DNA from: Oscarella lobularis
Lineage: Eukaryota > Porifera > Homoscleromorpha > Homosclerophorida > Oscarellidae
Direction of reading: 5' to 3'
Assembly (NCBI RefSeq): GCF_947507565.1
Contig: NC_089191.1
Span: 744,001-808,000, forward strand
DNA: 64,000 bases
The notes under the pieces are model-generated. The model was not told where the DNA came from. It made no database searches and worked only from the letters and a program-made list of their open reading frames with translations. Every line of letters begins with the position of its first letter. Position 1 is the first letter of the stretch. Shown here piece after piece: positions 24,383 through 35,600 of this stretch. The position numbers and the translations under genes are program-made.

Positions 24383-25330
24383 AGCACGACGAAACTCTTT
24401 ATCAACGGTCAATTCGTCGACTCGAAGACGAACGAATGGATCGACTTGCACAATCCGGTATAAAACATGCAGAATCCCATATAGGGGCCTCAGTCTGATT
24501 TCTTCCAAGGCAACGAACGAAGTGGTTACTCGAGTGCCGTGTGCAACTCGCGAAGAAATGAACAGCGCGCAGTCGACGCGGCAGCGAGCGCCTTCGAGTC
24601 GTGGAAAGACATCTCGATTCTTTCGAGACAACAGATCATGTTCAAACTTCAGCACATCATCAGTAAGAGCTTTAGTACGCGAAATTTTTAACGTCATAAC
24701 CGAAGATATTTTTTAGGGAAAATTGGCCAAAGTGATCACTCTCGAACAGGGAAAGTCTCTCGCCGATGCCGAGGGGGACGTTTTGAGAGGACTTCGTGAG
24801 TTTGCTACTGTATGTGGCTGAGCATTCTGATGTCGTATGCACTTTTTTCAGAGGTTGTTGAACATGCCTGCTCTCTTACGTCTCTCCAACTCGGCGAAAC
24901 CCTGCCATCGATCTCAAGAGACATGGACACAATTTCATATCGAGTTCCCTTGGAGTTTGCTCAGGAATTACGCCGTAAAGCCAACTACTACAGAGTAGAG
25001 ATTTTTTAAAATTTATTAATTTCTTACTTTAGATTCAATTTTCCCGCCATGATTCCTTTGTGGATGTACCCGCTGGCTTTGGTCTGCGGCAACACGTTCG
25101 TCCTGAAGCCGTCCGAGCGCGATCCGGGTGCTACGATGTTGCTATGTGAAATGGCTCACGATGCCGGCGTGCCAAAAGGAGTCCTCAACGTCATACACGG
25201 AACCAGAGATGGTAGGGCACGGACTGTTGTCATTGGCTGGTTTTTGACGTCTTGTTTTGACTCAGCTGTCAATTTTATTCTCAACGATCCGACCATTTGT
25301 GCTGTGTCATTTGTTGGATCGGATGTGACT
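24383..25330 (+). pseudogene. ALDH6A1: ALDH6A1 (methylmalonate-semialdehyde dehydrogenase) 5' half, frameshifted
   Basis: Six exons match the N-terminal half of mitochondrial methylmalonate-semialdehyde dehydrogenase (valine/thymine catabolism): 24383-24457 (KLFINGQFVDSKTNEWIDLHNP), 24510-24662, 24717-24795 (KVITLEQGKSLADAEGDVLRGL), 24852-24974 (VVEHACSLTSLQLGETLPSI), 25033-25211 ([20 protein letters not shown], then LKPSER and GATMLL), 25266-25330 (AVNFILNDP...FVGSDVT). There are two frame breaks: about 2 extra bases near 24560 (after EEMNSA), and 1 base missing near 24953 (after SYRVPL, before the GVC-type motif). About six residues are also missing at the 24662/24717 junction. The last exon has a good donor (GTAAGG), but the half carrying the catalytic cysteine is not found in the remaining 38 kb. 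It is read as a truncated pseudogene; a giant intron plus sequence errors is the alternative. Confidence 0.8.
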
Positions 25331-25354
25331 GTAAGGATGTTGATATATTTTTTA

Positions 25355-25753
25355 TTATTTACGCCCTAAGAATCAAAGATTAGGCCCTCAATTTATTATT
25401 TAGGCTCTAAGAATCAAAGATTAGGCCCTCAATTTATTATTTAGGCTCTAAGAATCAAAGATTAGGCCCTCAATTTATTATTTAGGCCCTAAGAATCAAA
25501 GATTAGGCCCTCAATTTATTATTTAGGCTCTAAGAATCAAAGATTAGACCCTCAATTTATAATTTAGGCCCTAAGAATCAAAGATTAGGCCCTCAATTTA
25601 TTATTTAGGCTCTAAGAATCAAAGATTAGGCCCTCAATTTATTATTTAGGCCCTCAGAATCAAAGATTAGGACCTCAATTTATTATTTACGCTCTAAGAA
25701 TCAAAGATTAGGCCCTAAATTTATTATTTAGGCCCTGAGAATCAAAAATTAGG
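25355..25753 (+). repeat. Array A, second block (left part)
   Basis: About ten copies of the same 41-bp unit as in the SYCP2-like intron, in the same orientation, starting about 25 bp after the last ALDH6A1 donor. The last unit stops inside the sequence ...ATTAGG, where array B begins. Confidence 0.97.
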
Positions 25754-28700
25754 TAAATTCCGTCAGGCGTTGTTCGTACTCCGCCGTTAGGCGGTATATA
25801 TATTCCGTCAGGCGTTGTTCGTACTCCTCTGGCAGGCGGTATATATATTCCATTATGCGTTGTTCGTACTCCGCCGGCAGACAGTGTTCGTACTCCGCCG
25901 TTAGGCGGTATATATATTCCGTCAGGCGGCGTTCGTACTCCTCCTGCAGCGGTATATATATTCCGTCAGGCGTTGTTCGTACTCCGTCGGTAGGCGGTAT
26001 ATATATTCCGTCAGGCGTTGTTCGTACTACTCCGGCAGGCGTTATATATATTCCGTCAGGCGATTTTCGTACTCCGCCGGCAGGCGGTATATATATTCCG
26101 TCAGACGGCGTTCGTACTCCGCCGTTCGGCGGTATATATATTCCGTCAGGAGTTGTTCGTACTCCTCCGGCAGGCGGTATATATATTCCGTCAGGCGTTC
26201 TCCGCCGGTAGGCGGTATATATATTCCGTCAGGCGTTGTTCGTACTTCGCCGGTAGGCGATATATATATTCCGTCAGGCGTTGTTCGTACTACTCCGGCA
26301 GGCGGTATATATATTCCGTCAGGCGGCGTTCGTACTCCTCCGGCAGGCGGTATATATATTCCGTCAGGCGTTGTTCGTACTCCGCCGTTAGGCGGTATAT
26401 ATATTCCGTCAGGAGTTGTTCGTACTCCTCCGGCAGGCGGTATATATATTCCGTCAGGCGTTGTTCGTACTCCGCCGGCAGACGTTATATATATTCCGTC
26501 AGGCACTGTTTGTGCTCCGCCGGCATGCGATATATATATTCCGTCAGGCGGCGTTCGTACTCCGCCGGCAGGCGGTATATATATTCCGTCAGGAGTTGTT
26601 CGTACTCCGCCCGCAGGCGGTATATATATTCCGTCAGGCGTTGTACGTACTCCGCCGTTAGGCGGTATATATATTCCGTCAGGAGTTGTTCGTACTCCTC
26701 CGGCAGGCGGTATATATATTCCGTCAGGCGCTGTACGTACTCCGCCGTTAGGCGGTATATAAATTCCGTCAGTTGTTGTTCGTACTCCGCCGGCAGGCGT
26801 TATATATATTCCGTCAGGCGATTTTCGTACTCCGCCGGCAGGCGGTATATATATTCCGTCAGACGGCGTTCGTACTCCGCCGTTCGGCGGTATATATATT
26901 CCGTCAGGAGTTGTTCATACTCCTCCGGCAGGCGGTATATATATTCCGTCAGACGGCGTTCGTAATCCGCCGTTCGGTGGTATATATATTCCGTCAGGCG
27001 TTGTTCGTACTCCTCTGGCAGGCGGTATATATATTCCGTCAGGCATTGTTCGTACTGCGCCGGTAAGCGGTATATCTATATTCCGTCTTGTTGCGTTCGT
27101 ACTACTCTGGCAGGCGGTATATATATTCCGTCAGGCGTTGTTCGTTCTCCGCCGGTAGGCTGTATATATATTCCGTCAGGCGGCGTTCGTACTACTCCGG
27201 CAGGCGGTATATATATTCCGTCAGGCGTTGTTCGTACTCCGCCGTTAGGCGGTATATATATTCCGTCAGTCGTTGTTCGTACTCTTCCGGCAGGCGGTAT
27301 ATATATTCCGTCAGGCGTTGTTCGTACTCCGCCGGCAGGCGGTATATATATTCCGTCAGGCGTTTTTCGTACTCCGCCGTTAGGCGGTATATATATTCCG
27401 TGAGGAGTTGTTCGTACTCCTCCGGCAGGCGGTATATATATTCCGTCAGGCGTTGTTCGTACTCCGCCGGCAGACGGTATACGGTATATATATTCCGTCA
27501 GGCACTGTTTGTGCTCCGCCGGCATGCGGTATATATATTCCGTCAGGCGGCGTTCGTACTCCGCCGGCAGGCGGTATATATATTCCGTCAGGCGTTGTAC
27601 GTACTCCGCCGTTAGGCGGTATATAAATTCCGTCAGTTGTTGTTCGTACTCCGCCGGCAGGCGGTATATATATTCCGTCAGGCGGCGTTCGTACTCCTCC
27701 GGCAGGCGGTATATATATTCCGTCAGGCGTTGTTCGTACTCCGCCGTTAGGCGGTATATATATTCCGTCAGGAGTTGTTCGTACTCCTCCGGCAGGCGGT
27801 ATATATATTCCGTCAGGCGTTGTTCGTACTCCGCCGGCAGACGTTATATATATTCCGTCAGGCACTGTTTGTGCTCCGCCGGCATGCGGTATATATATTC
27901 CGTCAGGCGGCGTTCGTACTCCGCCGGCAGGCGGTATATATATTCCGTCAGGAGTTGTTCGTACTCCGCCCGCAGGCGGTATATATATTCCGTCAGGCGT
28001 TGTACGTACTCCGCCGTTAGGCGGTATATATATTCCGTCAGGAGTTGTTCGTACTCCTCCGGCAGGCGGTATATATATTCCGTCAGGCGCTGTACGTACT
28101 CCGCCGTTAGGCGGTATATAAATTCCGTCAGTTGTTGTTCGTACTCCGCCGGCAGGCGTTATATATATTCCGTCAGGCGATTTTCGTACTCCGCCGGCAG
28201 GCGGTATATATATTCCGTCAGACGGCGTTCGTACTCCGCCGTTCGGCGGTATATATATTCCGTCAGGAGTTGTTCATACTCCTCCGGCAGGCGGTATATA
28301 TATTCCGTCAGACGGCGTTCGTAATCCGCCGTTCGGTGGTATATATATTCCGTCAGGCGTTGTTCGTACTCCTCTGGCAGGCGGTATATATATTCCGTCA
28401 GGCATTGTTCGTACTGCGCCGGTAAGCGGTATATCTATATTCCGTCTTGTTGCGTTCGTACTACTCTGGCAGGCGGTATATATATTCCGTCAGGCGTTGT
28501 TCGTTCTCCGCCGGTAGGCTGTATATATATTCCGTCAGGCGGCGTTCGTACTACTCCGGCAGGCGGTATATATATTCCGTCAGGCGTTGTTCGTACTCCG
28601 CCGTTAGGCGGTATATATATTCCGTCAGTCGTTGTTCGTACTCTTCCGGCAGGCGGTATATATATTCCGTCAGGCGTTGTTCGTACTCCGCCGTTAGGCG

Positions 28701-31025
28701 GTATATATATTCCGTGAGGAGTTGTTCGTACTCCTCCGGCAGGCGGTATATATATTCCGTCAGGCGTTGTTCGTACTCCGCCGGCAGACGGTATACGGTA
28801 TATATATTCCGTCAGGCACTGTTTGTGCTCCGCCGGCATGCGGTATATATATTCCGTCAGGCGGCGTTCGTACTCCGCCGGCAGGCGGTATATATATTCC
28901 GTCAGGCGTTGTACGTACTCCGCCGTTAGGCGGTATATAAATTCCGTCAGTTGTTGTTCGTACTCCGCCGGCAGGCGGTATATATATTCTGTCAGGCGTT
29001 GTACGTACTCCGCCGTTAGGCGGTATGTATATTCCGTCAGGAGTTGTTCGTACTCCTCCGGCAGGTGGTATATATATTCCGTCAGGCGCTGTACGTACTC
29101 CGCCGTTAGGCGGTATATAAATTCCGTCAGTTGTTGTTCGTACTCCGCCGGCAGGCGTTATATATATTCCGTCAGACGGCGTTCGTACTTCGCCGTTCGG
29201 CGGTATATATATTCCGTCAGGAGTTGTTCGTACTCCTCCGGCAGGCGGTATATATATTTCGTCAGACGGCGTTCGTAATCCGCCGTTCGGTGGTATATAT
29301 ATTCCGTCAGGCGTTGTTCGTACTCCTCTGGCAGGCGGTATATATATTCCGTCAGGCATTGTTCGTACTGCGCCGGTAAGCGGTATATCTATATTCCGTC
29401 TTGTTGCGTTCGTACTACTCTGGCAGGCGGTATATATATTCCGTCAGGAGTTGTTCGTACTACTCCGGTAGGCGGTATATATATTCCGTCAGGCATTGTT
29501 CGTACTCCGCCGGCAAGGGGTGTTCGTACTCCGCCGGCAAGGGGTGTTCGTACTCCTCCGGCAGGCGGTATGTATATTCCGTCAGGCCGCGTTCGTACTC
29601 TTTTGGCAGGCGGTATATATATTCCGTTAGGCGTTGTTCGTACTCCGCCTGTAAGCGGTGTTCGTACTCCGCCGTAAGGCGGTATATATATTCCGTCAGG
29701 CGTTGTACGTACTCCGCCAGTGGGCGGTATATATTCCGTCAGGCGTTGTTCAGGCGGTATATATATTTCGTCAGTCGTTGTTCGTACTCCTCCGGCAGGC
29801 GGTATATATATTCCGTCAGGCGTTGTTCGTACTCCGCCGGCAGACGGTATATATATTCCGTCAGGCACTGTTTGTGCTCCGCCGGCATGCGGTATATATA
29901 TTCCGTCAGGCGGCGTTCGTACTCCGCCGGCAGGCGGTATATATATTCCGTCAGGCGGCGTTCGTACTCCGCCGGCAGGCGGTATATATATTCCGTCAGG
30001 CGTTGTACGTACTCCGCCGTTAGGCGGTATATAAATTCCGTCAGTTGTTGTTCGTACTCCGCCGGCAGGCGGTATATACATGTATATTCCGTCAGGAGTT
30101 GTTCTTACTCCTCCGGCAGCGGTATATATATTCCGTCAGGCGTTGTTCGTTCTCCGCCGGTAGGCTGTATATATATTCCGTCAGGCGGCGTTCGTACTAC
30201 TCCGGCAGGCGGTATATATATTCCGTCAGGCGTTGTTCGTACTCCGCCGTTAGGCGGTATATATATTCCGTGTGGAGTTGTTCGTACTCTTCCGGCAGGC
30301 GGTATATATATTCCGTCAGGCGTTGTTCGTACTCCGCCGTTAGGCGGTATATATATTCCGTCAGGCGTTGTTCGTACTCCGCCAGTAGGCGGTGTATACA
30401 TTCTGTCAGGTGGCGTTCGTACTACTCCGGCAGGCGGTATATATATTCCGTTAGGCGGCGTTCGTACTACTCCGGTAGGCGGTATATATATTCCGTCAGG
30501 CATTGTTCGTACTCCGCCGGCAAGGGGTGTGCGTACTCCGCCGGCAAGGGGTGTTCGTACTCCTCCGGCAGGCGGTATGTATATTCCGTCAGGCCGCGTT
30601 CGTACTCTTTTGGCAGGCGGTATATATATTCCGTTAGGCGTTGTTCGTACTCCGCCTGTAAGCGGTGTTCGTACTCCGTCGTAAGGCGGTATATATATTC
30701 CGTCATGCGTTGTACGTACTCCGCCAGTAGGTGGTATATATTCCGTCAGGCGTTGTTCAGGCGGTATATATATTCCGTCAGTCGTTGTTCGTACTCCTCC
30801 GGCAGGCGGTATATATATTCCGTCAGGCGTTGTTCGTACTCCGCCGGCAGGCGGTATATATATTCCGTCAGGCGTTTTTCGTACTCCTCCGGCAGGCGGT
30901 TTATATATTCCGTCAGGCGTTGTTCGTACTCCTCCGGCAGGCGGTTTATATATTCCGTCAGGCATTGTTCGTACTCCGCCTGTAGGCGGTATATCTATTC
31001 CGTCAGGCGGCGTTCGTACTCCTAC
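25754..31025. repeat. Array B: 45-bp near-palindromic satellite (about 5.3 kb)
   Basis: Tandem unit GGCGGTATATATATTCCGTC, then AGGCGTTGTTCGTACTCCGC, then CGGCA, about 117 copies, GC-rich apart from the TATATATA core. The unit length is a multiple of three and lacks stops in several frames on both strands, so long open frames (up to about 427 codons at 29401-30684) run in overlapping frames. These are a by-product of the repeat and are not called as genes. Two dyads (CGGTATATATATTCCG and around GTAC) make the strands resemble each other. A block is duplicated 1,359 bp downstream. Some units are shortened (e.g. 29515-29550, 30520-30560). Confidence 0.97.
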
Positions 31026-31206
31026 GCCCTCAATTTATTATTTAGGCTCTAAGAATCAAAGATTAGGCCCTAAATTTATTATTTACGCCTTAAGAATCAA
31101 AGATTATGCCCTCAATTTATTATTTGTGCTCTATAATCAAAGATTAGGCCCTCAATTTTTTTTTTAGGCTCTAATAATCAAAGATTAGTCCCTCAATTTA
31201 TTATTT
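31026..31206 (+). repeat. Array A, second block (right part)
   Basis: About four degenerate 41-bp units that resume exactly where the left part stopped (GCCCTCAATTTATT follows on from ATTAG), then stop at unique sequence. Confidence 0.95.
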
Positions 31207-32689
31207 GGACTATCGGGTTGAGGGAAGGCGCCGAACGCGAGTCCACACACAGCCAGATGTCTACTTGTACGTGCTTTGAATTTGGTCTGGGAAGTCAGGT
31301 CATCTTAGGCTATAGGTCACTAAGCCGAGTGAGAAACAGCCACGAGACACTGGGCCCCCCACACGTTTCTTTGGCAGGAAAGTGAACTGATCTGAGCCTG
31401 ACGCCCACTTGGTATTAACGCGGTACGCCAGGCTTCGCGACCCAAGCGGACCCCGGCACCAACGATGCCACCTTTCGGAGAATAATTTGTGAGTTCATCC
31501 GTTGCAAGCAGACAGCCAAACGACGACGCCAGTAACGAGACGCAGCCGGACGATCCTCGAGGAATTCAAGAGAAGGGCTAAGCGATCGCTTTGGCCCTCA
31601 TGATACTGATATTCGGTTCTTCACTCGTTAACTGTGTAATCCCTCTTTCCCTTCTTGCTCCCTGTCCCTTCTCCCCTCCCTTCTCCCTGTCTGGTCTATT
31701 TTTCTTCTTTTTTGCTTGTTATTCTTTTGTGTGTTATTAATTACAAACCCAAGCCATCCAACGGACCTTTTATGACTTTCCCAGTGCCAATCGCGCGCCA
31801 CGAGAAGAACTCGCGCGACGCTCATCCACTGCACCTTACAGCTTCAGCAAGGATTGGCAACCGGCTGAGCACGTTTTGATGTTGACATGACCATGGCTTT
31901 CCCAACGCCGACGACCTCCAGGGTTCCGCCCTTCAGGCTTTCCCCACCTAGCCAGAACTGAAGCTGTGCGTGCGTGCAGCGGCTTTTATACGAAAGCTGA
32001 TGCAATCGTTATGCAATATCCGTTGGTGACCGCATTGTCTTCGATTCACCGGGACAACGAGTCGTTGGTTCGTCGAGAATATTCGCGCCAATTTTTCACG
32101 TGCTCTTTACGGTACCGTACCGTGGCCGATTTTGGCGCTAGAATAATGGCGGCTCCGCGTGGTCGATGGACTACTCTATTACGTTTATCGTATTCCGAAG
32201 TGTAAAATCTAACGTTTGAAGGCATTTCTTTTCTCGCTTTGTGAAAATTCCCGTAGCAGCTTCGAATCGTCAGATTCGTAGCAGTCTCGAGGTTTCTTTC
32301 GCTGATTCTACGCTTCTCATTCGTACAGGAAAGGGAAGAAACGAGGTAGGCTAATTAAGCAGAAACGGGGACCCCCTTTCTTCGATCTCTTCCCATAATT
32401 TACGGAGCTTCGTACGGGGCCTGCGTTTCCAATGCGGGACCTCGCGTTTTCGCCTTCAAATTTCGCCGCCCGACGCCGCAGTGACCGCGCTTCGATCGCG
32501 CCGCTGCGCTTCGAACGCCCTTCCGCGCAATCGATTGAACGCGCGATCGTCGGGACCCCCGCCGCGGATCCTCCTCCGCCGCCGCTTTCCCGGGCCGCCG
32601 ATCGCGCCGGAATTCCAAACGCGACGTCTCGCGCGGGTTTTCTACCGGTCCGAATCGAGCAATCGCCGCCGTGAAGTCGCGTTTCGCCC
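31207..32689. other. Low-copy island between satellites; no gene recognised
   Basis: About 1.5 kb without tandem repeats. I find no conserved protein match on either strand, in particular no remaining ALDH6A1 exons and no N-terminal SelO exons. The right part (about 32400-32690) is GC- and CpG-rich with CGATCG/GATCGCG motifs and could be a former promoter. A short frame with a good context starts at 32146 (MAAPRGRWTTLLRLSYSE) and ends at a GTGTAA donor at 32200. It could be a first exon with a mitochondrial-type presequence, but this is weak. Confidence 0.5.
31640..31735. repeat. Polypyrimidine tract
   Basis: About 95 bp that is almost entirely C and T (CCCTTCTCCCCTCCCTTCTC type), within the low-copy island. 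It is simple-sequence DNA of no evident function. Confidence 0.7.
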
Positions 32690-35600
32690 CAACAGAAACA
32701 GAAAACATGTTGAGTACGTTTAACAGAAAACATAATGAGTACCTTCAACAGAAAACATTGAGTACCTTCAACAGAAAACGTAATGAGTACCTTCAACAGA
32801 AAACAGAGAACATGTTGAGTACGTTTAACAGAAAACATAATGAGTACCTTCAACAGAAAACATAATGAGTACCTTCAACAGAAAACATATTGAGTACCTT
32901 CAACAGAAAACGTAATGAGTACCTTCAACAGAAAACGTATTGAGTACCTACAACAGAAAACATATTGAGTACCTTCAACAGAAAACAGTAAACATATTGA
33001 ATACGTTCAACAGAAAACATATTGAATACGTTTAACAGAAAACATAATGAGTACCTTCAACAGAAAACGTATTGAGTACCTACAACAGAAAACAGAAAAC
33101 ATATTGAGTATGTTCAACAGAAAACATATTGAATACGTTCAACAGAAAACATAATGAGTACCTTCAACAGAAAACATAATGAGTACCTTCAACAGAAAAC
33201 ATATTGAGTACCTTAAACAGAAAACAGAAAACATATTGAGTACCTACAACAGAAAACCGAAAACATATTGAGTACGTTCAACAGAAAACATATTGAATAC
33301 GTTTAACAGAAAACATAATGAGTACCTTCAACAGAAAACATTGAGTACCTTCAAGAGAAAACGCAATGAGTACCTTCAACAGAAAACAGATTACATGTTG
33401 AGTACGTTTAACAGAAAACATAATGAGTACCTTCAACAGAAAACATAATGAGTACCTTCAACAGAAAACACATTGAGTACCTACAACAGAAAACACATTG
33501 AGCACCTACAACAGAAAACACATTGAGTACCTACAACAGAAAACATATTGAGTACCTTCAACAGAAAACACATTGAGTACCTACAACAGAAAACACATTC
33601 AGTACCTTCAACAGAAAACACATTGAGTACCTACAACAGAAAACACATTCAGTACCTTCAACAGAAAACAGAAAACATGTTGAGTACGTTTAACAGAAAA
33701 CATAATGAGTACCTTCAACAGAAAACATATTGAGTACGTTCAACAGAAAACATATTGAATACGTTCAACAGAAAACATATTGAGTACCTTCAACAGAAAA
33801 CGTAATGAGTACCTTCAACAGAAAACGTATTGAGTACCTACAACAGAAAACAGAAAACATATTGAGTACGTTCAACAGAAAACATATTGAATACGTTCAA
33901 CAGAAAACATATTGAGTACCTTCAACAGAAAACATAATGAGTACCTTCAACGGAAAACATATTGAGTACCTTCAACAGAAAACAGAAAACATATTGAGTA
34001 CAGTACCTTCAACAGAAAAATATTGAGTAGCTTCAACAGAAAACATATTGAGTACGTTCAACAGAAAACGTAATGAGTACCTTCAACAGAAAACATATTG
34101 AGTACCTTCAAAAGAAAACAGAAAACATGTTGAGTACGTTTAACAGAAAACATAATGAGTACCTTCAACAGAAAACATATTGAGTACGTTCAACAGAAAA
34201 CAGAAAACAGATTGATACCTACAACAGAAAACAGAAAACATTGAGTACCTACAACAGAAAAAGAAAAGAGATTGAGTACACTGTACCTACAACAGAAAAC
34301 AGATTGAGTACTTTCAACAGAAAACATAATGAGTACCTTCAACAGGAAACATATTGAGTACTTTCAACAGAAAACAGAAAACATTGAGTACCTACAACAG
34401 AAAAAGAAAACAGATTGAGTACACTGTACCTACAACAGAAAACAGATTGAGTACTTTCAACAGAAAACATAATGAGTACCTTCAACAGGAAACATATTGA
34501 GTACCTTCAACAGAAAACAGAAAACATATTGAGTACAGTACCTTCAACAGAAAAATATTGAGTACCTTCAACAGAAAACATATTGAGTACGTTCAACAGA
34601 AAACATATTGAGTACGTTCAACAGAAAACATAATGAGTACCTTCAACAGAAAACATATTGAGTACGTTCAACAGAAAACAGAAAACAGATTGATACCGAC
34701 ATCAGAAAACAGAAAACATTGAGTACCTACAACAGAAAAAGAAAACAGATTGAGTACACTGTACCTACAACAGAAAGCAGATTGAGTACTTTCAACAGAA
34801 AACATAATGAGTACCTTCAACAGAAAACATATTGAGTACCTTCAACAGAAAACTGAAAACATATTGAGTACAGTACCTTCAACAGAAAAATAGAGTACCT
34901 TCAACAGAAAACATATTGAGAACGTTCAACAGAAAACATATTACGTTCAACAGAAAACATAATGAGTACCTTCAACAGAAAACATATTGAGTACCTACAA
35001 CAGAAAACGTATTGAGTACCTACAACAGAAAACATATTGAGTACCTTCAACAGAAAACATATTGAGTACATTCAACAGAAAACAGAAAACATATTGAGTA
35101 CCTACAACAGAAAACCGAAAACATATTGAGTACGTTCAACAGAAAACATATTGAATACGTTCAACAGAAAACATATTGAGTACCTTCAACAGAAAACGTA
35201 ATGAGTACCTTCAACAGAAAACGTATTGAGTACCTACAACAGAAAACAGAAAACATATTGAGTACGTTCAACAGAAAACATATTGAATACGTTCAACAGA
35301 AAACATATTGAGTACCTTCAACAAAAAACATAATGAGTACCTTCAACGGAAAACATATTGAGTACCTTCAACAGAAAACAGAAAACATATTGAGTACAGT
35401 ACCTTCAACAGAAAAATATTGAGTAGCTTCAACAGAAAACATATTGAGTACGTTCAACAGAAAACGTAATGAGTACCTTCAACAGAAAACATATTGAGTA
35501 CCTTCAAAAGAAAACAGAAAACATGTTGTTTACGTTTAACAGAAAACATAATGAGTACCTTCAACAGAAAACATATTGAGTACGTTCAACAGAAAACAGA

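Noticed and set aside
25754..31025. CGG-N10-CCG sites in array B as fungal-type zinc-cluster operators
   Set aside because: The spacing is reminiscent, but the organism is animal-like and the motif is simply part of the satellite dyad.
25855..31052. Long open frames (up to 427 codons) through array B, such as 29401-30684
   Set aside because: They occur in overlapping frames on both strands at once and follow from a stop-free 45-bp unit; there is no start context, domain or frame-specific conservation.
32317..32853. Minus-strand 178-codon frame in the GC-rich island and array C
   Set aside because: It runs from satellite into CpG-rich sequence with Arg/Ala-rich composition and no recognisable motif; likely chance.
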